This document shows positions 12,087 through 23,878 of a stretch of DNA of 64,000 nt, piece by piece (the first letter of the stretch is position 1; each line of letters starts with the position of its first letter). The position numbers and the translations under genes are program-made. The stretch lies in the NCBI RefSeq assembly GCF_037392515.1, contig NC_090290.1:34121753-34185752 (forward strand), written 5' to 3'. This DNA comes from Haliotis asinina (taxonomy: Eukaryota > Mollusca > Gastropoda > Lepetellida > Haliotidae). Under the pieces are notes generated by a model that ran no database searches, was not told the origin of the DNA, and was given only the letters and a program-made list of their open reading frames with translations.

Positions 12087-13177
12087 CACATCATTGCTTT
12101 CTCACCGCTAAGTGACTTCATGTTTATTCTTACTGATGTTCGACATGGAATAATTACATCCTGAGTAGTATTCTGAGAAGCTTTGTGATGTCGACACAAA
12201 CACAGCTCAATAAAGTGACCCCGGAATCTCTTAGCACTTAGTGAATAAACATAAAAGTTAATGGCGTGAGTCAAGTCACATAACAAAAACGCCAAAGTAT
12301 CCAAGAGGTATTTAATAGCACCCTCCATACTCTGGTGATCAGGGTTCCAATATGGTGTCAGAATAAGCATAACACATCGGGGGGTTGTTAGTACAACCAA
12401 CACAGCTGCTGCCGTTACTAACATAATTGTGATAGGGCGATGCCGATCAACACCCGAATTGGCGTTCTTGTTACCATGGTTACAGTGCAAAAACTTTTGC
12501 ACTTTATCAGATTTCATTATTCCTGCTATGATCAGCAGATTAAAGAGCAAGAGCAGTATACATGGTATAAACGCATATACCATGATATTTATCCAGTACC
12601 ATATGTGCATCATGAAATATTCATATTCCTTGTAAATATCGCAATGAAAGGTTCCGGTTTCCTTTTCCACAAGAAACTTCATTGTCCAGAAGAGATGAAG
12701 GAACAGAACACACAATGGAAGGGATAAGAGCACAACTGCGAGAATGGATTTCTTAAATGTCCAGCTTTGTCCTATTTTCAGAGGAAACCAAACGGCGGCA
12801 AACCTTTCCATGGACATTGCCACAAGCAGCCAATTGGCAAAAGTAATGAGAAAATTTCCAAAGTATCCGAGAACTTTACATCCCATTTGTCCAACATGTA
12901 TCTTGTGGTCAAGAAGCACGATCAGGAGAAGTTTATTAACAATTGCAAGATTATCGACAACTGCTAGCAATGCTATGTAGACAGTTAGAGATCTGGCAGG
13001 GGACATTTTGATGACTGTAACAATGGTGGCACAGTTACCAGGGAATCCCAAGGCGAGAATAACCCACAGATAATATGTCTGGATGTCAAAAGCAACGCCA
13101 TCAACAGTTCTCCAAGAAGAATCGTTTAAAAGGTCATCACTATTGTTGATAATCCGTGTCGTGTTTGACGCCATCAT
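12086..13177 (-). CDS. Rhodopsin-class (class A) G protein-coupled receptor, peptide/FMRFamide-receptor-like
   Basis: A single open frame of 363 residues with seven hydrophobic segments, approximately 35-57, 63-86, 98-125, 143-164, 194-221, 248-274 and 288-314. Class A marks: G47-N48 in TM1, D75 in TM2 (sodium-pocket aspartate), the disulfide pair C100 and C179, E124-R125-F126 at the DRY position, P266 in TM6 (LTTP in place of CWxP), and N307-F-Y-V-Y311 at the NPxxY position. The N-terminus has N-x-S/T sequons at N5, N11 and N18; C326 and C328 after TM7 could be palmitoylated. Length is normal for the class. The start is firm: an in-frame TAA lies two codons upstream (TAA CAG ATG), and the coding region is one exon. 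The upstream tactaacag could be a 3' splice site of a 5' UTR intron. The NFxxY variant and TM6 pattern fit invertebrate neuropeptide receptors; the ligand cannot be read from the sequence. It is a plasma-membrane receptor that presumably signals through heterotrimeric G proteins. Confidence 0.93.
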   Translation of the reverse strand: MMASNTTRIINNSDDLLNDSSWRTVDGVAFDIQTYYLWVILALGFPGNCATIVTVIKMSPARSLTVYIALLAVVDNLAIVNKLLLIVLLDHKIHVGQMGCKVLGYFGNFLITFANWLLVAMSMERFAAVWFPLKIGQSWTFKKSILAVVLLSLPLCVLFLHLFWTMKFLVEKETGTFHCDIYKEYEYFMMHIWYWINIMVYAFIPCILLLLFNLLIIAGIMKSDKVQKFLHCNHGNKNANSGVDRHRPITIMLVTAAAVLVVLTTPRCVMLILTPYWNPDHQSMEGAIKYLLDTLAFLLCDLTHAINFYVYSLSAKRFRGHFIELCLCRHHKASQNTTQDVIIPCRTSVRINMKSLSGEKAMM

Positions 13178-13179
13178 CT

Positions 13180-14027
13180 GTTAGTATGGTAATTTTAGAA
13201 TATATTCACCTAGAAGCCAGCTTAGGAGGAAAGGTTATTCACCACCTGATAACGCTATTCAACTTGAATGAGAGATCTTCGTCTTGTTCTCAAACAGCTC
13301 GTGTTACTCGTCCTGGAAAAGAAGGAAATATGTTGATGAAGCATCGATTGGGATGCCAATTTCACTAACAACACGCCACGTACTGTCAATGACGATTTAC
13401 ACATGTCATTTCATCAGCCGCCGAAATAGCACTTCTGTGTTTTTTCCACTATTTGCTATTGAAAGCTTAAAAAAAGAATTGCTTCAAATGACGTAAATAC
13501 GTTGTTCTCATCCAAATAATACTGCTTTAACTCTTTTACGTAAACCATCATGAATTGATCATGAATACGCCAAGGGTAATCTTTTAACGCAACCAAAGGG
13601 AGGAACTTTAAGTCAGTATTCGATTGAAGGTACAATTCGGTGTTTTAACGTCGAATTCTCCCACGTGTGTTTGCAACTGTCAAAAACAGTGGTGCTACTA
13701 AGTGGAGAATAACTACCTAAAGTTTAGAAAGCTCAGTTTATATCTCAGCAGTTTGTCAGTTATGCCTGTCCATGTCCTATCATTATCGTCTGGGAAGAAG
13801 TCCGGAAAAGAAGTGATTCACGTTTCACATGGGAAGCAGGTATGCGCACATGAGATGTGTCTCCAATATGTAAATGAAAATACCAAGCTAGGAATCAATT
13901 CAGGAGGTTTCCTTTTTCAATAGTGAAGTTGTTTTGTTTTGTTTTTTTTAAAGCTGACTTGTTTCATTCTACGAATGAGACGTTTAAGTTTTAAGTCTCA
14001 TGGGTAAAAGTTCGGGTTTAATATATT
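13180..14027. other. GPCR upstream region, no gene seen
   Basis: 5' flank of the minus-strand receptor. No clear TATA box or domain-bearing frame. Short plus-strand frames here are chance or mirror the receptor. Confidence 0.4.
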
Positions 14028-14569
14028 CAGGCCTACAAACGGTGAACAAATCATCAAAACTGAACTCATATCCACCAAAACAGAACACAAATCACCAGAA
14101 CCAGCCACAATATCCTCTAAAACTGAAACAAACCCCTGTGACAGAAAACTTATCATTTGAAATGGAAACAAAACTCGCGAATCAGCTACAGCAGCGCCCG
14201 AGAACGGTCACCGTGCGCACAAAACGGCAGTCACAGCATCCAAAACCGGCAACCATAGCATCCTGAAACGGCATAACTATCTCCAAAGATGGAGGCGTGA
14301 GGAGACAAACCGACTGTAGTCAATAGTGTTTTTCGTCACCATGAGTCTTCTCTTGAATATTTGACAACGGGATGTAGCGCATCAACCCCCTATTGTATTA
14401 AGCTTCAACCCTATGTTCAGACTTCTCAGAGTCAGGCTTGCGATTCTGCACAAGAGGATATTGTGACAGTTTCTGGTGATTTTTGTTCTGTTTTGGTGGA
14501 TATGAGTTCAGTTTTGGTGTGTATGAGTTCAGCTTTGATGATTTGTTCACTGTTTGTATGGTAGGCCTG
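14028..14569. mobile_element. 542-bp fold-back (inverted-repeat) DNA transposon, nonautonomous
   Basis: The left arm (14028-14118) and the right arm (14452-14569) are inverted repeats starting with CAGGCCTAC and sharing gtgaacaaatcatcaaa, ctgaactcatatccaccaaa and cacaatatcctct. The right arm carries an extra tandem copy of the actgaactcata segment. The bases just outside both ends are ATATT, a 5-bp target-site duplication. There is no transposase frame inside; the frames across the arms simply translate the repeat twice (for example SSKLNSYPPKQN on both strands). The superfamily is not assigned. Confidence 0.82.
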
Positions 14570-15560
14570 ATATTACTATGACACAACTCCTAATACATAA
14601 AACCCACAAACAAAATATGTCATTTTGGTATCTTTGAAGAGAGACCAATGATATTTACAGAATGAAGGTATCTAGACATTCCTACCAATATTCCATCAGC
14701 TTCACCAGATCCATCCATATCACAACGTTTGGACGACAATTTAGCATGTCTAATCTAATCAAATGCATGTGTTTGACACTAGCTATCGATGAGGCAGGAT
14801 TCGCCCAGTATGTCCGAAAAAAATGGTATTATCACTACGTAGAATGATTCTGAGAAATACTTGACTGTGATATTGTAAATCTGGTTCAGTGCATTTGGTA
14901 CGATTATGGCGAAGCTTTATAACGAATCTATTTATTTCCTAAAGAGTCGAGTCGAAATCGCACCCACCATGTAATCTTAGCCATAATCCAGGCCCAGTTT
15001 GACCAATGCAGTAATAGTAATTACACATCAGACAGAACTAAGTCACAGATTTACGCTGTTATATTATTCGTGTCCGTTCACAGCAAGTTTGACTCGGAAA
15101 GGCGAATTTCCATACAGACTGAAACACCATAGAAGAGCTGTGCTCGCTATCAAATACCATGGCATCAATTACAATATTAATTCAAGCCTGATAGCCGGAC
15201 TGACCGCCCGTCAGACCAGTGCTTATTGCATCAAGAACAAAGGGTAATGCTATAACTTATCATAACATCAGCATAACCATGTTGGTTTCGAACAATAATT
15301 TCAGAAATATTCCAGCATCCTTTGAACAAAGGTTTGTCTTGTATACATTATTTTTTTAATGCAAATAAATACCAAGGGGATTGGATGAGCACAGTATATG
15401 ACCTGGTTGGGTTCGTGACATCTTATATAGCGTTTTTGGTTCCTTAGTAACTACAAATGATCTTTTAATACTCTGATTGGAGGTGAGGTGAGGTGAGGTG
15501 AAACAGAATTTAACATTTTGCGCATATGACAAGGTGGTGCAACTTGTACTAGACCCAACT
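14570..15560. other. No gene seen
   Basis: Noncoding DNA with short frames only. Confidence 0.45.
15480..15501 (+). repeat. (AGGTG)4 short tandem repeat
   Basis: Four consecutive pentamers, ending gaggtgaaac. Confidence 0.9.
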
Positions 15561-15564
15561 TATG

Positions 15565-15785
15565 TTGGTTTTATAGTGCTAGCACACTGAGATACGATGT
15601 CGCATTTAAGTGCAAATACCCTACTGAGACACTCTATACTGTCTCCGACCCGACCAATCCATGTTGTCCCCAGGCAGGCAGGAAACAAAAAGTACCATTT
15701 TTAACGGCTTTTGATATGGCGCGAGCGGGGTTTAAAGCGGTTGTCCTGCCTGATGCTCTCACCACTGCAACTGACTCAATGGAGT
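15565..15785 (-). mobile_element. F4 SINE (tRNA-like head, long conserved body)
   Basis: On the minus strand it begins with a degenerate tRNA-like head (cagtggtgagagcatc as A-box region, gctttaaaccccgc as B-box region). It continues with aaaatggtactttttgtttc and cctgcctgcctgggga and ends in atcgtatctcagtgtgctag and cactataaa. The same body order is seen in the plus-strand copy at 57795-58055, which confirms a dispersed family. Confidence 0.7.
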
Positions 15786-15789
15786 TCCC

Positions 15790-17070
15790 TACGTTAGCCG
15801 ATATTTAATACATAACATTAGTACGCGAATAACAAGTGTTGATGACTTACATCATCATGCCACACATTATTGGCTTCTCCCAATCCTTTTTATCATCTAT
15901 TTTCCGACATTAGAATATAATGTAATTTAATATCTTGTACTAATGTTGGCCTTTACTGAATAACACTCATTTGATCGACTCCTTGTCCCTTAGTCTTTGC
16001 GCATATGTAATAATTTGGTTGAAAGTATTTTACAAATTATACATAAATCCTTGTGATAAATACATATGCGGATTTCAAAAGAAGCATTTTCTTGAAGCAC
16101 GATGGAGAACAAATCGTCAATTTGAATACAATCAAACATTAAACGCAGTATTACAATAAGATACATCTATTTGCCTTTATTGGCAATAGATTGCAATATC
16201 ATTAGCACTTTCTTTAGTTTCTTTGTTGATTAACACCATTGTTAGCACTGCACAAACTGTGTGACAATACTTTAAACATTTCAGTCTGCGTCGGTTTATC
16301 ATATGGCTGCCTGATATAATGAACAATCATCAGAATAACTAGGATACAATGACATGCAGGTCTGCGAGCACACAATTTCGTTTGTCAAATCTTATACCAT
16401 AAGCATGAGTTGATGACGGCCAATGAAAACTAGAAGGGAGTGATGTTTGTATGCACTGATTTCTTAGTAATGTGTATTGATTTGATAGTCCACCAGTTCT
16501 ATGTTCTGTAATCTTGTAATGTTTCTGATTGTCCGATCAACAGATGTCTTTCCCAATCGCAATTACTGTGGGAAAAACGACGTCCTTAGTGTTGGGATGT
16601 AGAACCATGGACATAATTAATTTTAATATTTGTTTTCTGTAAACACAACATTGCTATCAGGGGAAAAGTATTTAAAAATCCATATCCATCAGTGCACCAA
16701 CATAAAAATAGACATGAAATCCTATAGAAAAATCAATACCTTCTGAAAGTGTTTCCGGAATAAACGTTCATGTCAAAAGTTGGATATCTAACATCATTAA
16801 AGAAAATGTCTACATGGGGTCATGACATCACGTAAGCATAATAACAAAACACAATAAATTCTACATAAATACCTATTGTTAAACTTTAAGCGTGTAATAT
16901 ATTCAAATATTCACATGGTAACTGTAAACGTCAATACAGTTTTTGTCGAGAAAGCTGAAGCAGTAGGAGTAAAGGCGGTGCCATCAAATGCAGTCTAGAA
17001 AACATACTCACTATTGAACATCGCGGGAAGGTTTTGAGAGCAATATTCTCCGCATCGCCCATGTATCCTA
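15790..17070. other. No gene seen
   Basis: Noncoding DNA before the first duplicated block. Short frames (for example 15971-16159) have no recognisable content. Confidence 0.45.
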
Positions 17071-17867
17071 ACAGGCTGTCTGCTATCTTCCAAATGCCCG
17101 CTCGCTGTTGGTACGCGCGTTTTATAGCGTTCCGGTATTTCCACGGTGGTCAATACCAGGACCAGTGCTTGACGGGAGGACATCGAAACCACGTCCTGGA
17201 AGGAGACCAATTAACTCAACCAGTGTGCTGGACAAAGTTGTCGAGATTATTCCGACTCCAGAAATGTATAATTCAATGAGCATAGTGAATCCCAATTTGC
17301 TTTTTTTCCAAAAGAGAAGAGATGGGTTCTGATTTTGATCAAGTACTGCTTGATGTTAGGCGCTTGGTAAAAGACAAAAACAATTAAAACATTGTGGAAC
17401 TGTGACTAGTGACATTACCTTTTACACCTCGCGGCTCACATACTGGAGAGAACTATAGCGTCTCATGTTCCCTCGTCACAGAGTAAATACACAATGAAAT
17501 ATAAATCATGATGTGGATTTAGTCGGAGGATATTAATGCAACTGCCATACACGACAATCCCAACCAACAGCTCGGAAGTTCAGGAGTACGTACGTTTTAT
17601 CTTTGGGAACCCATGAAAATCAGGTCCTCAGTGAATCATGCTTGTTGTACAATACTACTGAAGGAATCTTTTTAGACTTTCTGACTCAGCTAAGGAAAGT
17701 CGTTGTATCCCAGTGGTGGTGCTGATAGTATCAGCCATTGGATCATTTTGATCACATCAGTTATATTGAGTGTGGCGTTCAATAAGAACTGTGTTCTAAG
17801 AATGGCTTTGAACACGAAAACATGGACACTTTGTGGATAGTGTACGCACTTAAATTAATTGTAGTTT

Positions 17868-17950
17868 CGATGGCTGATTGGCTTAGGCGACTGACTTTGC
17901 TTGCTGGCGATTAGACTGGTGGTATGGGTTCGAATCCCGGAAGGCACTTA
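17868..17950 (+). mobile_element. tRNA-like SINE head
   Basis: Has a strong pol III B box (gggttcgaatcccgg) and an A-box-like tggcttaggcgactg about 50 bp upstream. I could not pair an acceptor stem and no CCA-type 3' end is seen, so it is called a tRNA-derived SINE head, not a functional tRNA gene. The sequence after it does not match the F2 or F4 tails. Confidence 0.55.
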
Positions 17951-18221
17951 ACCCGACAAAAGTACTAAATTCTGTACTTACCAAGAAAATGCAATCCCAA
18001 ATATAACGTATGTTACGACAAAAAGGGTTTCACTTGTTTCTGGGTCAGAAAAGTAAAATAACAGTCTGGATGCCATGATAAGACAAACTCAAATATAACG
18101 CGAGTATAATGCCGTCTTTTGGGCATCCACTCTACAAATGACTTCAACGGTTATTGTGTAAACTCTGGTTCCACCATTCCAATCCACCCTTGTAACACAC
18201 CTCCATTTGGTGGATTTAGGT

Positions 18222-18330
18222 TGTGTTTAACGCGACATCCAACTGCCTTACAGTAGCGGCTGGTAAATAGTGAATGATTGATAGTGTGAGCAACGATCAA
18301 TTCTTTCGGAGTACGACGCAATAAGACACG
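18222..18330 (+). mobile_element. F3 element fragment (plus)
   Basis: Contains ggttgtgtttaacgcgaca at the 5' end and tgattgatagtgtgagcaac in the middle, matching the order in the copies at 32778-33045 and 53622-53815. Decayed. Confidence 0.5.
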
Positions 18331-18362
18331 CGAAGAAGCGGCATAGAATGTGACTAAAGCAA

Positions 18363-18545
18363 CCCATGCTTGTCGTAAGCGGCGACTAAAGTTATCGCGT
18401 AGTCAGACACGCTGAAGTGGTTGATATCTGTCATCGTATCGCAGATATGTATATCGATGCATATAGTGTTCATCACTGGCTTTGTGTGGACAGACTCGAT
18501 TATGTATAATCTGCTGCCATAGAGCTGGAATATCGCTGAGCCCCT
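18363..18545 (-). mobile_element. F3 element (minus)
   Basis: Reversed, it reads ggctcagcgatattccagct, then taatcgagtctgtccacac, ccagtgatgaacac, tacgatgacag, cttcagcgtgtctgac and gtcgccgcttacgacaagc. This is the fullest F3 copy. It lies tail to tail with the plus-strand fragment just upstream. Confidence 0.7.
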
Positions 18546-19639
18546 CACGACGTAACTAACCAAGGAACGAAGATTGTCCAAGCTTTCTAGTCACCTCTTC
18601 ACATCCAACACAGGTTGTTTCAGATCCGGAAGCCCCAAGGAGAGACGACATGCCGGTTTCTCCATTGTCAAATACCTGCTTTCCTCCTGTATGCAATTGT
18701 TTGCCTGACCGTATTTTATATCAGGTCACCGCCGTAAATGATTACAAACCGGAACAGTAATGGAGTTGGTTGTGGACCCTGATATGGACATAAATACCTT
18801 TGTAATGTATACTCTGAAAGGTTCAAAAGACAGAGACATGATTGCTATTTTTCGATGACAATGCTTTAAATATAGAATTCCCATTCATGTTGGTGACTAC
18901 CATTGTTGTTCTAATTAGTGACAAGGTATCAAAGCAGTGTCAAACAATCCAGAGGAGAGTGGAGTCATCTTTTTCATCTGTGCATCTGCCAATGTCTTAC
19001 AATACTCTGATTTTATACAGAGATACAAAGACACTACTGCGTGTGATGACTATGGTTTTCATGGCTAAGGACACAGATTCTGCGCGAATGTGGTTTTCCT
19101 CTGCTGCAAGCAGGATACTTTCAGGTTGTATCTTCAACTGTTGTGCGGTTTTCCAAGCAGATCACAACTGGTCCCCAACAAGACCCTTGCTGATTGGGAA
19201 TTATGTGTTATCCCAGCTCTCCACTGCTTGTCTTAAGAGACGGCAAAAGGACGGTAAAATACTTTGAGGTATTATGTGTAACTGTCCAAGGTTCTTGAAA
19301 TTGTCCTTATTTGCTCTTCCTACCAGTTCACGATCCCGTGGCGATTTGGGATTGTAGGTATTCCCATATCAACGCTGCTTGTCGTAATAGCCGACTACAC
19401 TATTAAACCCTTTTCGATTCTGCTTTAGAAATTGTCCCCAGCAATCCAGATCTGTTGTTCAGTAAATAAGATGGATCTACTATTTAGGCGCGATGACCTC
19501 ATAAAGACGAGAAATTGGATTGGGTATTCAAAGTCAGCCGTCATATAGACTGACGCTGAATATATAGTTAAAGCGCTTAAAGCATCTTTCTGAATTACCT
19601 CCCAAATGCTCAAGACAGGTTTGAATCAATTCAGCAAGG

Positions 19640-21030
19640 TTTACCATTATGCAGATTCTGTTTTCCCATTGGGGTCTTTATCTTGCACTACCTTGTCCTA
19701 CTGACGAGGAAAACCCTCAACAAATGAGACGTGAAGTCAGCAAATACATGTGTTCACCTAAATCCATCTTTGATAAAGACATTTTGTTTGTTTCGGTATT
19801 GAAGCTGCGGCTTGATTGTATTGCCTGTGGGAACACAGCTTGAAGTAGGACATAAGACAAAGGCAAACGTCTTGTACTGCCATTAGAAGTAATAAAGTGA
19901 TTATTTTATTGGTCATGTAAATCTACATTTATAAGAACTGGGTGGGTGACAGGGTGGTTGAGTGTCATAATGGATTGGAACTGTTCCTGCTCACATTACC
20001 TCTTATACTCCACAGTTGATTCAGTGAGGATACCATCACCACCACGGCTGGGTTTCACCTTCGGTGTGCATGCATTGCTTCTCTCATCTTCTTTGTTGGC
20101 GTGGGAGTTTTCAACGACAAATTATAAAACTTGGGCTATTTGTAAAATGTCACAATACTGGCAAGTTATTTATCGAAAAGCTTGCTTAACCAATTTAGGT
20201 GCAGTGATACAGAGCCATTTTACACGTGTTGACAGTGTGTACTCCATATTAGCAGAACACGTAAACATGTTAAACATATTATGAAGACTACGCAGGACAT
20301 GATTCGAGTAACTAAAACATGAAACATTTGTTACATTACTTTCAATCGCAATTGAAACTCCGTATTCCGTGCGGAAGTGATGCATCACATCAATTCCGCA
20401 CCATTGCCACTGGGCAATATGATTAATATCATTTGGACACTCAGTGATTGATAGAAATGCCTGCATCTGCGTTCAACATTGTACTATGAGGTGTGGTGAT
20501 TTCAATAAAAGTATGTTTTACAGATTCAAATATTAATATACATTTACCAGAAATTCCTTACACAGGTAGAGATCGCTTTAAAATATGTTTGTTGTCACAC
20601 ATACCATCGAAAAATCACGTCATCTGTTCGTCCAATACGAATAGAAAAACGTCAAATATTAGGAAAGTATTCATGCTTGTAGGTCAGTCTGAATGATACA
20701 TGTAGATATAATTAATTTCAAAGCTGATAGTGTGTTTGACTAATTGGTTTCAAATCGTAAGTCATATTTGACAAGCGGTTGTAAAACCAACAACCCCAAA
20801 ACGTCTTGAATAATTACAGTAGATAATCCTTTGGGCCGTTGTCTACAGTGTCCACGTCACTAATGACTTTGACCTTGACGTATGCAAGTATGACGATGCC
20901 TGTCTTTTACTTTAGGAGGATAAGGACACGTAGTCAACAACAGAGTCAACACAAGTTATACGACTCAGCGATTGTTGAAATAAAAGTACCTGATCCAGGT
21001 CGTTCTAAGTGCTGGTTTCGTCATTCTAAT
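19640..21030 (+). repeat. Partial duplication copy: blocks p and r
   Basis: Block p (19640-19880) shares ctttgataaagacattttgt and gaagtaggacat with 21690-21910 and 42520-42720. Block r (20750-21030) shares caaccccaaaacgtcttgaa, ttacagtagataatcctt and a ctggtttcgtcattctaat end with 23470-23690, 39610-39930 and 44260-44540. A 64-codon frame over block p is not conserved in the other copies. Confidence 0.6.
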
Positions 21031-23692
21031 GCAGCCTCTTACGCACCTTAATTTTGAGTTGTTTAACGATTCACCCAAATGTGTGGAGAGTAACTTTGAG
21101 ATATAACGCTACTGCCTACTATACATTTCAGACAGTGTCCCTATTACGTAACCTCTGGCTTCAGTTCTCTTGTTGACTATGCAGTACCTTATTGACTCGG
21201 CACTAACGCTACTGACGGAGTTTCTTTCCTAACGCCAATATATGGTGGCGACTTGTCCAGACAATCTAGGGAGTGATATTGTGAAAAACGAAATTATTCC
21301 CTCGGGGGGTAATGAACCGCAAGTGCGGAAGTAACTATGCTACACCCCCAGAACCTTTTATTGACAACAGAAAGCTCGGTCATTTGGTTACAGAGGAGTG
21401 TAGATACACTAGATGAATACGGTAATTAATGGCAAGTGAAAGCTAATGCAGACAAGAATAAAATCATTTTTTTCAGGAAAACCTGAAGGTTGAGAAAATA
21501 TGAGAAGTTTTATGCCTGGTCGTACAAGGTGAGAGAAAGATGGCTGGCAATATATACCATAGCTGATATGCATGTATGTTTGCCCTTCGCATACATTCAA
21601 TCTTGCACTATGCCCACTATATGTGGATGTAGTCATGGACAATATCTAAACCGCTTTCCTGTAAATACAGTTAATGACGTTGTAGATTTTCTGTTGCCAA
21701 AAAAGGTCCCTTACCTTAACGTACCCTGTCCCTAGATGAGACATGTGATTTCGACAAATACGTACACTCTCAAACGATCTTTGATAAAGGCAGTTTGTTC
21801 AAGCACTATCAAACCACTGATTCTAATTTGCAGACCGGTTGGGTAAATAATTAGAAGTAGGACATCGATCATAGCAAACATCTTGCACTTACATCAGAAA
21901 GAGGCTCAGGTCTCAGGACACTATCAACGAAAAACATGTTTATGGTCTCTCTTGGTTCGATTCAACATAATCTCTTGAACAATCGTTAGTTGAGCAAAGT
22001 CATCTGAAGTCACGAATGGTAATTAGAGTTTTGATCTGAAGTGCACAGCTCTGTTTTCTAAGGGAGGTTTATTTGTTGAAACTATTGGTGACCACATCTA
22101 ATGACAGAAAGAAAATATGGCGATGGACTGTGATTTTAGTGGCGTACGTAATGGTAGCCACTGCGTCCAAGATTACATTTTCAAGTGCATACTTAAATAT
22201 TTTCAGTGACCTGGATCAAAGAGTAAAGATGTCACAGGCAATGATTATAGTTTCAAAGCATTACATCAGTAATTTATGAGGAAAGCGATTGCAACGGGAT
22301 GAATGTGTCCAATACACAGTTTATGGACAATTGACTAATCGAGATTGAACACAAACTGCATAATTTATTTTAAGTAAACAATTTGTCGAAGTTAAGACCA
22401 AACATTTAGCAGCGTGGGGTGAATTTCTTGATGCTGTGACATGTAATGAAAATAGACAGACATGAAGTGTGAGTGAGAGAGTAGCAGAATCTATGATAAG
22501 AGTGTGAGTGCGTGGGTGATTAAATGGGTGGTGTAGGTGCATCGTGGATGGGTTTGAAGGAGTGTGAGCGGGATTAGGGTCTCTACGAGTGGAGAACAAT
22601 GACCAATAAGGATGAAGACTATGGTACTGTCAGTGATGAAATATGTCCGATTTATTCGTTTCATTGGTTGTTTATAGATACGACTGGTAGCTTAAATGTT
22701 AAATAACTACCTACGTCCACAAATACAGCAGTTTGCAAGAATGCACGATAACATCAAGACGAGCCTGTTACGTTTCTTACTGAAAGAACTGATATAGAAC
22801 AATTGTGCCTTTAGAAAAAAATAATTCCGCAACTATAAATAAAGGATGAGGTGTCATTTAATACGTCAGTGTTCCATGTCGTGTTCTGGCGTTTCCGTGT
22901 AGGTCATGGTGCTTGATGGGAGGACATCAGAACAGTTATGTGGAAGGATAGCAATTAACACCCACTACTGGATGAAGGTTTTCAGATTGCAGGAATCCAT
23001 AAGTTGATGGGTTTAAGGAATCTCAATTTGCTTTCTTTCAACATCTAACAAGTGGTTGTAGTAAGATTTCGTGTACCATTTACAATGTGGCTTCGTTATT
23101 AGCGCCATATACAAGAAAAGAAAAAAATGGAACTCCCCACGTGTCAAGTCGTGGAACCGTGCCGAGTTGCATTACTTTGTATGTTTCTATCACTGCTAGT
23201 TTTCAGCGTTGGTTTGCATGCGTGCTTGCGTGCTTGCATGTTTGTTTCATCTCCTGGGATTACTTGGATGTTTTCCAAAAACGAAAGCACGGGCTATTTG
23301 GTGAACATGGAGGACCAGTCAGTCGTTAATATTGTCAAGTACTCGTCCAAATATAACTAAACTATACATATAATAAAGGCAGACTGACTGATACGTGTGT
23401 ATATGGTGAATATGTTTTCAAGTAAATGTTTTCTATAAAACGCCGATGTAAAGACCTACATGCGTGTAGCAAATTGGCCAAGCAGTTGTAAGGAATCACC
23501 AAACAACCCCAAAATATCGTGCATCATTACATTACCTAGTCCTTAAGGTCAGTGTCTGGATGTACAAGCCATTAGTGACAATGACCTTAACCGCTGTTAT
23601 AATTATCAGAGGTTCTATGACAGACTGAGTAACAAAGAGCATGTTTCTCAACTACGGCATATTAGACTCTGGTTTCACCATTCGAATCCTGT

Positions 23693-23878
23693 CGAATACA
23701 CAATATCAGGACGGGATAGCCTAAAGGCCTAAGCCTCTGCTCGTCACGCTGAAGACTCGGGTTCGCTTCCCCACATGTCTCCACATGTGAACCACATGTC
23801 TGGTGTTTCCCGATGTGATATTGCTGAAATATTGATAAACGCGGCGTAGACCATTCTCATTCACTCACTTATATAGGT
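23693..23878 (+). mobile_element. F2 tRNA-headed SINE in unit B
   Basis: Head: gggatagcctaaaggcctaa (A-box region) and ctcgggttcgcttcccc (B box). Tail: cccgatgtgatattgctgaa, atattgataaacgcggcgta, then attctcattcactcactt. It interrupts block r at a place where unit C continues without it, so it inserted after the duplication. Confidence 0.8.

Larger units (their letters stand above)
17080..18920 (+). repeat. Partial copy (A) of the segmental duplication: blocks q, r and s
   Basis: Block q (17080-17340) matches 22870-23055 and 43740-43920 through landmarks such as cttgacgggaggacatc and ccaatttgctttttttcc. Block r is reduced to about 18120-18180 (gttccaccattccaatcc). Block s (18700-18920) matches 24180-24370 and 44760-44910 through gacatgattgct followed by a tttaaatat / ggtctaaat motif. 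The order q-r-s is the same in all three places. Identity is modest, so this copy is old. Confidence 0.65.

Noticed and set aside
12429..12980. Several plus-strand frames of 66-95 codons.
   Set aside because: They are antisense shadows of the GPCR coding sequence.
14000..14586. Frames on both strands with SSKLNSYPPKQN-like peptides.
   Set aside because: They are two readings of the same inverted-repeat arms of the fold-back element.
17868..17950. Candidate functional tRNA gene (perfect B box).
   Set aside because: No acceptor-stem pairing or plausible anticodon arm could be drawn; a tRNA-derived SINE head fits better.
18842..19267. 141-codon plus-strand frame.
   Set aside because: It overlaps duplicated block s, whose other copies at 24.3 and 44.8 kb are not open in this frame; no domain is seen.
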